From: Candidatus Nanopelagicales bacterium
GTDB taxonomy: Bacteria > Actinomycetota > Actinomycetes > S36-B12
DNA length: 64,000 nt
Direction of reading: 5' to 3'
Assembly (NCBI GenBank): GCA_028825115.1
Contig: JAPKAV010000001.1
Coordinates: forward strand, 1 to 64,000
This document shows positions 16,197 to 24,868 of this stretch, piece by piece. Made by a program: the position numbers and the translations under genes. Position 1 is the first letter of the stretch; each line of letters opens with the position of its first letter. Below the pieces are notes generated by a model. That model was not told where the DNA came from and ran no database searches. It was given only the letters and a program-made list of their open reading frames with translations.

Positions 16197-17738
16197 GTGA
16201 GTGCGGTAGACGAAGGAAGTGCAAAGCAAGAAGAAGACGCCGTTGATCCACGCACGGATACCGGAACCTGGCGCAGGATTGCCCGTGAAGCGCACACTAA
16301 AAGTGGATGGGCAACACCTGATAGTCACAGTGATCGGCCGCTGCAATTCCGTGACCCATTGCGGGTGTACGCTACTCGCGCGTTCGTGTGGGACTCAACC
16401 GCAGTTGTTACGGCCGCCACAATTGGATTTGTGCTTCGATGGACGATCCCCTACAACCTGAATGTGTCAGACGTAATCTATGTCTTTTTCGCATTGGTGG
16501 TCGTGATTTCTTGGAGTGTGGCGTTGGTCGTGCGTGGCGCTTACGACACCCGAATCCTTGGCGTTGGCTCTGAAGAATTCAAACGGGTTGTTACGGCCTC
16601 AGCTGGGCTTTTCGGAGCTGTAGCGATTGTAGCTTTCGCTCTCAAATTGGATCTTTCACGTGGTTTCGTTTTAATCACCTTTGTGGCCGGCTCACTTTTC
16701 TTGGTGGTAGCTCGTTGGATTTTGCGAGCGTGGTTACGCCATGAGCGGCGTTACGGGAACTACCTACACCGCACGATGGTGATTGGTGTCGGTGAACGAC
16801 AAAGTGAAATTGTGGACATGCTGGATCGTGACCCGGTCGCGGGATTTACGGTTGTTGATGTTGCCCAAGAGGCAGATGCCGAGGCAACCCGCGAGCAGGT
16901 CAACGAGTGGTTAGATCAAATAATGGCCCGGATCGGCCTTCATGACGTAGATACTGTTGCGATTGCTGGAACACCGGCACAAGGCCAGGAACTCATTAAA
17001 CGACTTTCTTGGCGGCTCGAAGGACCCCGAATCGATTTACTGGTGGCCCCAACCCTCGGTGACTTTGTTGGACCGCGCGTAACCATTCGCATGCAAGCGG
17101 ACCTACCCTTGATTCACCTTGATGAGCCTCACCTCACTGGACCCAAGCGGGCCATTAAACGGGCACTCGACATCTCTTTCGGTAGTCTGCTTTTCCTATT
17201 GTTTATCCCTTTTATGTTGGTTGCGTCAGTGGGAACATTTTTTTCCAGTCGTGGCCCAATCTTTTACCGACATCAACGCATTGGTCGTGGCGGTGAAGTA
17301 ATTAATGTTGTGAAATTCCGCACCATGTATGTCGGATCTGATCAAAAACGAGAAGCAGTGATTGGTGTCCCGGACGAGCGAATCAGTGAGCGCTACAAAA
17401 ACGACCCGCGCATCACTGCATTTGGCAGATTCCTCCGACGTTGGTCGATTGATGAGATGCCCCAGATCATCCACGTGATCGGTGGCAGTATGTCGTTGGT
17501 TGGCCCTCGGCCAGTATTACTCGACGAAATCCAACTTTTTGGTGATGAGGATCACCGTAGGCATCTAACCAAGCCAGGGCTAACCGGGTTGTGGCAGGTT
17601 TCCGGGCGCAAGGCTGTCGACTGGGATGAGCGGATGCGCATGGATCTGAATTATGTCGAGCATTGGTCCCCAGCCCTTGATCTGGTGATTGTGGCCAGGA
17701 CTGTCAAAGTGGTATTCACCGGCAGTGGGGCGTACTAG
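16197..17738 (+). CDS. Polyprenyl glycosylphosphotransferase (WbaP/CpsE type)
   Basis: Starts glycan synthesis by moving a sugar-1-phosphate onto undecaprenyl phosphate. The 513-residue protein has four or five N-terminal membrane segments, a CoA-binding-like central domain (MVIGVGERQSEI), a fifth hydrophobic segment and the C-terminal bacterial sugar transferase domain with KRALDISFG, VKFRTMYVG, FLRRWSIDEMPQ, LVGPRP and KPGLTGLWQVSGR. The leaderless GTG 16197 gives a natural N-terminus. It probably provides the lipid-linked first sugar for one of the glycans built by the downstream genes. Confidence 0.93.
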   Translation: MSAVDEGSAKQEEDAVDPRTDTGTWRRIAREAHTKSGWATPDSHSDRPLQFRDPLRVYATRAFVWDSTAVVTAATIGFVLRWTIPYNLNVSDVIYVFFALVVVISWSVALVVRGAYDTRILGVGSEEFKRVVTASAGLFGAVAIVAFALKLDLSRGFVLITFVAGSLFLVVARWILRAWLRHERRYGNYLHRTMVIGVGERQSEIVDMLDRDPVAGFTVVDVAQEADAEATREQVNEWLDQIMARIGLHDVDTVAIAGTPAQGQELIKRLSWRLEGPRIDLLVAPTLGDFVGPRVTIRMQADLPLIHLDEPHLTGPKRAIKRALDISFGSLLFLLFIPFMLVASVGTFFSSRGPIFYRHQRIGRGGEVINVVKFRTMYVGSDQKREAVIGVPDERISERYKNDPRITAFGRFLRRWSIDEMPQIIHVIGGSMSLVGPRPVLLDEIQLFGDEDHRRHLTKPGLTGLWQVSGRKAVDWDERMRMDLNYVEHWSPALDLVIVARTVKVVFTGSGAY

Positions 17739-17765
17739 CAACCCGGAGCGAATCCGTACATTGCA

Positions 17766-17771
17766 TATACT
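17766..17771 (+). promoter_or_regulatory. -10 element, leaderless DUF4012 gene
   Basis: TATACT, near the ideal -10, followed by 6 nt and GTG 17778. Confidence 0.6.
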
Positions 17772-17777
17772 CAACTG

Positions 17778-19733
17778 GTGTCTTCCCGTAAACCCCTGAT
17801 CTGGGGGGTAGCAGCCTTGGTCGCGATCGTGGGTGGATTTTTCTTCTGGCTACAAATGGGCCTACTTGCTTCTATAGGCGCACTTGCGTGGAGTGGGATC
17901 GGCCTACAAAACCACCTGGGAAATGCGGCCGATGGGCTCATTGGTGGAGACTACGTGACCGGGCAAGCGGAGTTCGAGCAGGCGGATCGCAGCACGGAAC
18001 TGATTCTGAAATCAGTGGACACTTCTCAGGTCGCCCTAATTGAGCACATTCGTGGGATAGATATCGCGATACAAAACTGGCGTTTGTCTGTAGCCGCGGC
18101 CTATAGCATCTCAAAGGCGACCGGCGATCTGATCACCCTGTACGGCGATCTTTCCGGAAAATCGGGGGGCACGAAAATTTTCTCGGCTGGAGCAGTTGAT
18201 TTGGTTCGGTTGGGTACATTGCCAGCCCAAAGCGCACAATTAAAAAGGCAGGTCGACGAGGCTGCTACGAACTTAGAGAATATTGTTGCCACCACATTTT
18301 TCACTGACCCACTGGCGCAGATTCGCGACCGCGCACTAAGTGAAGTTGTACCCATTCAATCCGGCGTGGATACGCTAAATGAAATTACCCCGTCTTTACC
18401 GGGCGCTTTAGGCGCGAACGGGACCAAACGATACTTGATTGCAATCGGCAATCAAGCAGAAATGCGGGCCTCCGGCGGAGCCCCATTGTCACTTGTCATG
18501 GTGGAGTTTGAGAGCGGGCGTGTGTCCATTCCGATTAAAGGTCAAACGAGTACCCAATTGTTCCCACCGATCAACGCTAAAGTGAATTGGTTCGGTCCGT
18601 CGTTAAACCCTTTCTTTCCTAAAAACCCTCGTAACAAACCTTTTGTGAATGCCAACACGCATCCCAACTTCCTTTACAGCGCCCAGGAGATGATGGCGGC
18701 CTGGTCGGGCAAGTGGGACGGCCCGAGTTACCCCGAAGTGGATGGTGTTGTGACCCTTGACCTCACTGCGATCGCTGCAGTGCTCAATGCGACGGGGCCG
18801 ATTAAATCAGAAGTATTTGGTGAAGTCACCGGTGAGCGAATCGGTCAAATTCTATTGATTGATGCGTATCAAGATTTTGGTCAAAAAGATGCCGCCATTC
18901 GACAAGAAGCAAATCAAGAACTTCTTGATCAACTACTGACTCGGATTCTTTCCGGTGGCGAATTAATTAACGCGGGTCAAGCAATTTTAAGCACGGCATC
19001 TGGGCGACATTTCCAAATGTTTATGAAAGACCCAGCTCTTGAGCAGCTAGCACTGCAGAGCAATGCAGCCGGTGTAGTTTCTGACCCCCACATAGGCGAC
19101 TGGTCTGCGCTCTATACGCAAAATGGCAATGCGAGCAAGGTCGACGTTTTTCAACAACGCAATGTCCTAGTAAATGTGAATTTGGAAGCTGACGGCAGCG
19201 CCCGCGTCACCCAGCAACTGACACTGACCAATGCAACTCCGTCGGAAAGAGCTGAGGGCCCTCCTGAGCGGTTGGGGTATGAAACTTCGTGGCTGAAGAG
19301 TGCCTATTACCTGTATGTGCCAGATTCGGCCACAAAATTTAAACCCTCTTACCCAGTGGGCTTTACTGTGCGACCATTCAGAAATCACCAGCAACTAGGT
19401 GGTGGCTGGGTTGATGACGGCTTCGGGCATCGATTTATTCGCCTCGTGGGTTGGACCCCACCCGGTGGCCAGAGTGCAGTGTCGGTTACTTACGAGCTAC
19501 CAGCCGGCACATTTAGTGACGGGGATACCAGCGGGGATGCACGCACTTTGAATTATCGGGTGCAAGCCGAAGTGCAATCACTACTCAATGACTCGACAAT
19601 AACCTTTCAAGTTACCGGGCCAGCGGGCTTTACACCAGTTAGACAGCCTGGAATGAAGGTTTCTGGGGCAACGGGAACTGTGTCGGCCGTGCAGTCAGGT
19701 CCGGTTAATGCCGAAATAGGTTTCAAGCGATGA
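17778..19733 (+). CDS. DUF4012 membrane-anchored protein
   Basis: A 651-residue protein with one N-terminal membrane helix (about 8-35) and a large extracytoplasmic part. The central signature KRYLIAIGNQAEMRASGG matches the DUF4012 pattern (normally LLFQNNAELRATGGF), and the domain continues through DGVVTLDLTAIAAVLNATGP. DUF4012 genes are commonly found in actinobacterial exopolysaccharide clusters beside glycosylphosphotransferases, as here, but their biochemical role is unknown. Confidence 0.85.
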   Translation: MSSRKPLIWGVAALVAIVGGFFFWLQMGLLASIGALAWSGIGLQNHLGNAADGLIGGDYVTGQAEFEQADRSTELILKSVDTSQVALIEHIRGIDIAIQNWRLSVAAAYSISKATGDLITLYGDLSGKSGGTKIFSAGAVDLVRLGTLPAQSAQLKRQVDEAATNLENIVATTFFTDPLAQIRDRALSEVVPIQSGVDTLNEITPSLPGALGANGTKRYLIAIGNQAEMRASGGAPLSLVMVEFESGRVSIPIKGQTSTQLFPPINAKVNWFGPSLNPFFPKNPRNKPFVNANTHPNFLYSAQEMMAAWSGKWDGPSYPEVDGVVTLDLTAIAAVLNATGPIKSEVFGEVTGERIGQILLIDAYQDFGQKDAAIRQEANQELLDQLLTRILSGGELINAGQAILSTASGRHFQMFMKDPALEQLALQSNAAGVVSDPHIGDWSALYTQNGNASKVDVFQQRNVLVNVNLEADGSARVTQQLTLTNATPSERAEGPPERLGYETSWLKSAYYLYVPDSATKFKPSYPVGFTVRPFRNHQQLGGGWVDDGFGHRFIRLVGWTPPGGQSAVSVTYELPAGTFSDGDTSGDARTLNYRVQAEVQSLLNDSTITFQVTGPAGFTPVRQPGMKVSGATGTVSAVQSGPVNAEIGFKR

Positions 19734-19833
19734 AAGATAATCGACTGATCGCGATCGTGGGCGACCTCCCGTCAAAGAATAGTGCCTTTATTTCTCCCAT
19801 GAATTCACAAAAAATGTGCGGAGAATGAAGCTC

Positions 19834-22038
19834 ATGAAATTCACCAAATTCGCATCGCTTATTGCAGCGGGTTCATTAGTCACCACGCTATTGCCATTGA
19901 CGCCGACGAACCCGGCAATTGCCAAGAAGCGCACAGGGTCGCAAGTGAGTTCAATACCGGCAGCGGGTAATCCATCAAGGGGCACGTGGGTTACGTGGGC
20001 AGGTGGGGTTAACGGAACAAGTCGCACAAGCATGGACCTGCCGAAAGGTGAAGGTATCGCCTTGATGGCTGATTGGAATGGCAACGGCGTAGCAACACCG
20101 GGCCGTTATATGTCCGGTGAGTGGGCCTACACCAACTCAAGTGTTGATTCGCCACAATGGGAAAACATGGGCAGGTGGGGTGGGGAGCCTGGCGACATCC
20201 CGGTTACCGCTTTTATTGATGCAGACAAACGCGCCGATCGCGGAATTTTTCGCGATGGAACCTGGCTGTGGCAGCTCACCTCCGGCGGTGAAGCGACCGA
20301 TCAGTTCGGTCAATTGGGGGACCAGCCCATTAGCGGTGACTGGGACGGGGACGGGAAAACCGATCTTGGGGTGTATCGAGCAGGTCAGTTTCAGCTCCGA
20401 TTCATGGGAGTGACCCAAAGACCACAGGTGCTCGGCAAGAAAGTTACCTACCAACCCAGCCCCACACTTAATGCGGGAGTTGCTTTTTTCTCATTAGGTC
20501 TACCCACCGATATTGCGGTGGCCGGGGACTGGAATGGAAACGGTCGCGACACACCTGCCTTAGTTCGGGGTCGAGACTGGTTCTTCATGAAAAATCTCAA
20601 AAAAGTAAAAAAAACTTCGAAGGCAACTTTTAGCATGCCAGGTGTGTCCATCCCATTGGTGGGGCAGCGGGTTGGTGGCGAAGAGGCATGCCCCACCCAG
20701 ACCCGCGCCAGTCAGGTACGAACTGCAGGCATCGGGAAAAAAGTGCGTAAACCACTCATCCTTAATGGCACCAGAACGATCGAGGGCAACCGTGAGGTCC
20801 GTTCGACCTTAGAAGACGGCGTTGCCTATTTGGTGCGAAATGACCAGAAGAGCAGGCTAGAAGATCGTTGGAACACGACCTATTACGACCCGATCAGCAC
20901 CAAGAGAACAGCCGAGGAATCAATTCGTCGCAATACAAATGCTGCATTGTCAGCTGCAACGCTACTCACCACAACGAAACTCAGAAATTTTGACGGGTTG
21001 AGTCGCAAGAAAGTCCAAGACTATGCAATCTGGCATATCCGTTCGATCGCTTGTCAACACCAGTCGACGAGTCTGGGTGGCTGGGGTGAGACGTGGCAGT
21101 CGGCACTGTGGGCGGCTACTGCAGGCCAAGCAGGCTGGCTGCTCTGGGGCAGACTCAGTCAAGCTGAGCGAGGTTACGTAGCTGCCATGGTGGAGGGTGA
21201 AGCAAATGCCACGGCACGCAGAGGGCCTCGCTACTTCCGTGACCGAGCTGGGAGAGAAATCTCCATTGGTGACTCAAAAGCCGATGAAGTTTCGTGGGAT
21301 CTGTTGGCCCCTACACTTGCCTTGGCCATGATGCCCAAGCATAAAAATGCGAAGATCTGGAAAGAAAGTGCGATTGCACTGAGTCTTGCAGCATTTAGTC
21401 GACCCGGTGATCTCACCAAAAAACAGTCAATTAACGGCATTAATGTTGCCCTGCGTCTACCGGGGACAAATGCTAATGAAGATGGCACCGTCACCAACCA
21501 CGGAATCGTGAACCCCGATTACACACAAAATGTGCAGCACCTGTGGTGGGCGGCCACCCTTCTTCGAGCAGGAAAGATTCCGGTCCCGGAAGCTTTCTTT
21601 TACAACGCGGACATTGTGTACCGAGCACTCAGCGTTGTTGAGTTTTCAAGTCCGCCGTACGCAGCTCCCGGTGGAACGGTATACAAACCACTCGGCCAGA
21701 TCTATTACCCGATGGGAATCAGTTGGGGTGTGCGCCGCCCAGCCACATTCGTAGGGGTTGACGGATTTGCGAATGTGTATTCAGCACCAGATACCCGTGC
21801 AGATGAATTCCTAGCGGCCCACGCGCGTGACACCCGCGCTCTTCAGCTGCGCTGGAAAGACGGCCACATTTATGCCAAGGGTGATGTCGAGGATTCTTAT
21901 AAACGTGGCAAAGAGGAATATGCGTTGCAACAAATGGCTTTGGCGTGGTGGGTAGGCTCGTGGAAGTACGGACCTAAAATGCAACTAGACACAAAACCCT
22001 ACCCCAATGTCAAACTAGATCGCGGGTACAACTTCTAA
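19834..22038 (+). CDS. Secreted FG-GAP/VCBS-like repeat protein with unknown C-terminal domain
   Basis: A 734-residue protein with a signal peptide (basic start, hydrophobic core, cleavage near AIAKK). Residues about 45-240 carry repeats with calcium-loop-like motifs: DWNGNG, DWDGDGKTD and DWNGNGRD. The rest (about 300-734) is helical and Trp/Ala-rich, with GWGETWQSALWAA and KADEVSWDLLAP, and may be an alpha/alpha toroid. I do not recognise its family. ATG 19834 is chosen because GGAGA lies 9 nt upstream; in-frame GTG 19816 and ATG 19825 are alternatives. It sits between DUF4012 and two glycosidases, so an extracellular glycan-related role is inferred. Confidence 0.75.
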   Translation: MKFTKFASLIAAGSLVTTLLPLTPTNPAIAKKRTGSQVSSIPAAGNPSRGTWVTWAGGVNGTSRTSMDLPKGEGIALMADWNGNGVATPGRYMSGEWAYTNSSVDSPQWENMGRWGGEPGDIPVTAFIDADKRADRGIFRDGTWLWQLTSGGEATDQFGQLGDQPISGDWDGDGKTDLGVYRAGQFQLRFMGVTQRPQVLGKKVTYQPSPTLNAGVAFFSLGLPTDIAVAGDWNGNGRDTPALVRGRDWFFMKNLKKVKKTSKATFSMPGVSIPLVGQRVGGEEACPTQTRASQVRTAGIGKKVRKPLILNGTRTIEGNREVRSTLEDGVAYLVRNDQKSRLEDRWNTTYYDPISTKRTAEESIRRNTNAALSAATLLTTTKLRNFDGLSRKKVQDYAIWHIRSIACQHQSTSLGGWGETWQSALWAATAGQAGWLLWGRLSQAERGYVAAMVEGEANATARRGPRYFRDRAGREISIGDSKADEVSWDLLAPTLALAMMPKHKNAKIWKESAIALSLAAFSRPGDLTKKQSINGINVALRLPGTNANEDGTVTNHGIVNPDYTQNVQHLWWAATLLRAGKIPVPEAFFYNADIVYRALSVVEFSSPPYAAPGGTVYKPLGQIYYPMGISWGVRRPATFVGVDGFANVYSAPDTRADEFLAAHARDTRALQLRWKDGHIYAKGDVEDSYKRGKEEYALQQMALAWWVGSWKYGPKMQLDTKPYPNVKLDRGYNF

Positions 22039-22187
22039 CAAACATCAACCCATGTCTCTTCCCTTAAGAAGCGTATTTATTTGCGATAATTTTCTCAAAC
22101 CCGGCCCGGCTAGATGCTTTTTCAGGGCTTATGGGTTAGGTTTAGGGGGTCAATTTCGGGCTTTCCAATCACGAAGGATTCGTTAAT
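22039..22187. other. Intergenic spacer before glycosidase pair
   Basis: 149 bases without an ORF. A Shine-Dalgarno GAAGGA lies 9 nt before ATG 22188. No clear terminator is visible. Confidence 0.4.
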
Positions 22188-23459
22188 ATGCGCCGTGCGA
22201 TCATCGTCACCACAGCTTCTTTCGGATTAGCAATGTCCATAGTTGTAGCAAACCCGGCCGCAGCTGGTGACCCAATCGATAAGGTGCAGTTTGGTATGCA
22301 CGTGCCGAACATTTCAATTGGTGTCGATCCCGGTGTGAGCTATGGAGCAATTCGACTGTGGGATTCAGGGGTTACTTGGGGTCAGGTTCAGCAGGGAAAG
22401 AAAAAGTATTGGTGGAATGGCCTCGATGCATCGATCGCAAATGCAAACTCACAGGGGGCGGAAGTTCTCTACGTGTTAGGAAGTACGCCGAAGTGGGCCG
22501 CCTCGAACAAGAAGCAAGGTTTTTATCCAAACAAGGGGGCTGCTTCGGTGCCCAAAATGTCCGATTGGAAGAATTGGGTCACCGCAGTCGTGAAACGCCA
22601 CGGTGACAGTATTAATGCTTATCAGATCTGGAATGAAGCGAACCTGAAGGATTTTTGGGCGGGTACGCCTAAGCAAATGGCGGACCTCACCAAGGCCGCT
22701 TCGAAAATAATCCGGAAATATGATCCAGGCGCAAAGGTTGTGAGTGCCAGTAGCACAGTACGTTTGGACAAGTCGTACGAAAAATTTTTCCCAGCGTATC
22801 TCAAAGCCCTTAAAAAGAAAAAATGGCCCGTGGATGTCATCTCGATACATTCATACCCGAAAGGCACCGGGACTCCAGCCAATCGCTCGGCGTATTTGGA
22901 GAAGGTGAACACTCAGATGAAAAAGTCCAAAGTGCCCGCTTCAAAACAATTGTGGGATACCGAGTTCAATTACGGAATTAAGGGTCCGGGAAAGACAAAG
23001 GGTAAAAGCATTGTGGGGGACAAGGCAGCATCTTGGGTCGCCCAGACGTACCTTGAAAACCTAGTTCAGGGCGTTGATCGTTCTTACTGGTACTACTGGG
23101 ATAAGCCCAACTCACTCCTCGGCATCACCATGCAGGACGGGTATCCGGGTGCAGTTGGCTACGAGACCGCCTACATGTGGATGGTTGATTCTTTCTACTC
23201 CTGCACTCCAGGAAAAGTGAATATCTGCCAAATGGGCGACAACGTCCAGCCAGCAGTGGTCGCTTGGGCCACATCCGGCAGCGGCACGTACACTGTACCT
23301 GCCAATGCAACGGTGCAGTGCGATGCGATGAATCGTTGCTCAGCGGTGAACCCTGGAGACTCAATAGCGATTGGAAATATGCCCCTATGGTTTGGAACTA
23401 CAGAACGAAACAACCAGAATCAGGCAGCTCTGGTGCAAAGCCCCGCCATTTCGCAGTAG
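22188..23459 (+). CDS. Secreted clan-A glycoside hydrolase (GH39/PslG-like)
   Basis: A 423-residue protein with a signal peptide (cleavage near NPAAAGD) and a (beta/alpha)8 hydrolase domain. The catalytic pair is visible as WNEAN (acid/base Glu) and WDTEFNYG (nucleophile Glu). Other matches are the GMHVP opening strand and SIHSYP. PslG-type GH39 enzymes in exopolysaccharide clusters cut the polymer they are made with; the same role here is inferred. The start ATG has GAAGGA upstream. Its last 73 bases overlap the start of a paralogue. Confidence 0.85.
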   Translation: MRRAIIVTTASFGLAMSIVVANPAAAGDPIDKVQFGMHVPNISIGVDPGVSYGAIRLWDSGVTWGQVQQGKKKYWWNGLDASIANANSQGAEVLYVLGSTPKWAASNKKQGFYPNKGAASVPKMSDWKNWVTAVVKRHGDSINAYQIWNEANLKDFWAGTPKQMADLTKAASKIIRKYDPGAKVVSASSTVRLDKSYEKFFPAYLKALKKKKWPVDVISIHSYPKGTGTPANRSAYLEKVNTQMKKSKVPASKQLWDTEFNYGIKGPGKTKGKSIVGDKAASWVAQTYLENLVQGVDRSYWYYWDKPNSLLGITMQDGYPGAVGYETAYMWMVDSFYSCTPGKVNICQMGDNVQPAVVAWATSGSGTYTVPANATVQCDAMNRCSAVNPGDSIAIGNMPLWFGTTERNNQNQAALVQSPAISQ

Positions 23460-24724
23460 CGAGTTTCGCACTCGCAGGGGCACTCGTCCTGACCGGTTGT
23501 GGAGGCGGGGCCACGGCTGAGGACGTGGGTGTACCCACTCCAACTGAGTCGGCCACTATTGACCCTAACGCGGTACAACCTTCGACAGTGGGGATGCACA
23601 TCGAAGGTGTCGAGGGCGGTCGGTGGGCGTCAGCGCCATTTGGCGCATTGCGTTTGTGGGATAACGGCACAGCCTGGTCGCAAATTGAGTTAGCCAAAGG
23701 CGAGTTCATATGGGGTAACTTGGATGCTGCCATAGCCACTGCTGAGTCCACGGGTATGAGCGACATCTTGTACGTCATGGGCACAACCCCGGGGTGGGCA
23801 GCCCAGGATCCAAAAAACCTCAACGAAAGCGATTACCCGCAGCCGGGTGCCGCTGAGGCCCCAGCCAATATGGTTGACTGGACAGACTGGGTAACGACCG
23901 TTGTCACGCGGTACAAAGGTGTCATTACCTCCTATCAAATCTGGAATGAAGCAAACCTGAATAACTTTTACAATGGGACCCCGGAGCAGATGGCGGAGTT
24001 GACCAAAGAGGCGTACGACATCATTAAGGAAATTGATCCGGAAGCGCAGGTGGTGTCTGCATCACCAACAACTCGTCTATCTAAATCCTTTGACCGTTTT
24101 TTCCCCAAGTATCTGGAGCAACTCGCGACTTTGGATTGGCCTGTAGACGTGATTGCTCTGCACACATATCCCGATGCCACAGGTGATCCATCGGCGCGTG
24201 GAGCAGCTGTGATAAAGGCCCAGGAATACCTAACCGCAGCCGGCGCACCGACCGTTCCTTTATGGGATACCGAGTTGAATTACGGTCTTGCCGGACCAGG
24301 TGACCTCCCACGAGAGGAAATCACAGGCGCACGTGCGGCTGGTTTTGTGGTTCGCACCTACATCGATAATCTGCGTCTAGGAATTGAGCGCAGCTATTGG
24401 TATATCTGGACGCTGGAGGCCTATGACCTGCTGGGTGTGCAAGTATCCCCCGGCTCCGATGGTGAGCAGGGATTCTTCGCCGTCAATGACTGGGTTGTCG
24501 GAGCAGTATTCGGTGGATGCACTGAGTCGGAAAACACGGTTTTGTGTGATTTTAGCCGAGATGGCACAAATTGGATTGTCGCCTGGGCACAATCGGGTGA
24601 AGCGAACTACACGACTCCGGAGAATTCGCAACTTACATGCGACGCACTGGCCAATTGCAGTGAAGCCCCCCCAGCATCGACTGTGATACTGACCGAAGTC
24701 CCGGTTCGGATCTACCTTCAATAG
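23387..24724 (+). CDS. Lipoprotein clan-A glycoside hydrolase (GH39/PslG-like), paralogue
   Basis: A 445-residue protein paralogous to the upstream gene along its whole catalytic domain (same order GMHIEG, LRLWDNG, WNEAN, WDTELNYG, WYIWT). It has a lipoprotein signal ending in LTGCGGG, so one copy is free or wall-associated and this one is membrane-anchored. I choose ATG 23387, with TTGGAAA about 9 nt upstream; the open frame reaches back to 23264 but lacks a signal-like N-terminus there. The 73-nt overlap with the upstream gene suggests coupled translation after a tandem duplication. Confidence 0.83.
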   Translation: MVWNYRTKQPESGSSGAKPRHFAVASFALAGALVLTGCGGGATAEDVGVPTPTESATIDPNAVQPSTVGMHIEGVEGGRWASAPFGALRLWDNGTAWSQIELAKGEFIWGNLDAAIATAESTGMSDILYVMGTTPGWAAQDPKNLNESDYPQPGAAEAPANMVDWTDWVTTVVTRYKGVITSYQIWNEANLNNFYNGTPEQMAELTKEAYDIIKEIDPEAQVVSASPTTRLSKSFDRFFPKYLEQLATLDWPVDVIALHTYPDATGDPSARGAAVIKAQEYLTAAGAPTVPLWDTELNYGLAGPGDLPREEITGARAAGFVVRTYIDNLRLGIERSYWYIWTLEAYDLLGVQVSPGSDGEQGFFAVNDWVVGAVFGGCTESENTVLCDFSRDGTNWIVAWAQSGEANYTTPENSQLTCDALANCSEAPPASTVILTEVPVRIYLQ

Positions 24725-24739
24725 CAATTAGGACAGACG

Positions 24740-24745
24740 TAGACT
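24740..24745 (+). promoter_or_regulatory. -10 element before leaderless micro-ORF
   Basis: TAGACT, 6-nt spacer, GTG 24752. It probably drives the micro-ORF and the membrane-protein gene directly behind it. Confidence 0.55.
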
Positions 24746-24751
24746 GGCGAG

Positions 24752-24868
24752 GTGTCACGCTTTAGTCCAACTTTCTGGGTCGTCGTTGTCCTAGGTGTTT
24801 TCGGAGGAATTCCCATTCGTGGCCTATGGATTGAATCCACGACAACGCATTGCTGTGGAGTTAAATAG
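24752..24868 (+). CDS. Small membrane protein (38 aa), leaderless
   Basis: A 38-residue ORF with a hydrophobic stretch at about 8-24 (TFWVVVVLGVFGG) and a short polar tail containing HCC. It starts at GTG 24752 exactly 6 nt after TAGACT, and its stop TAG touches the ATG of the next gene (TAGATG). It may be a real single-pass membrane peptide or a leader that couples translation to the downstream membrane protein. No family is recognised. Confidence 0.5.
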   Translation: MSRFSPTFWVVVVLGVFGGIPIRGLWIESTTTHCCGVK

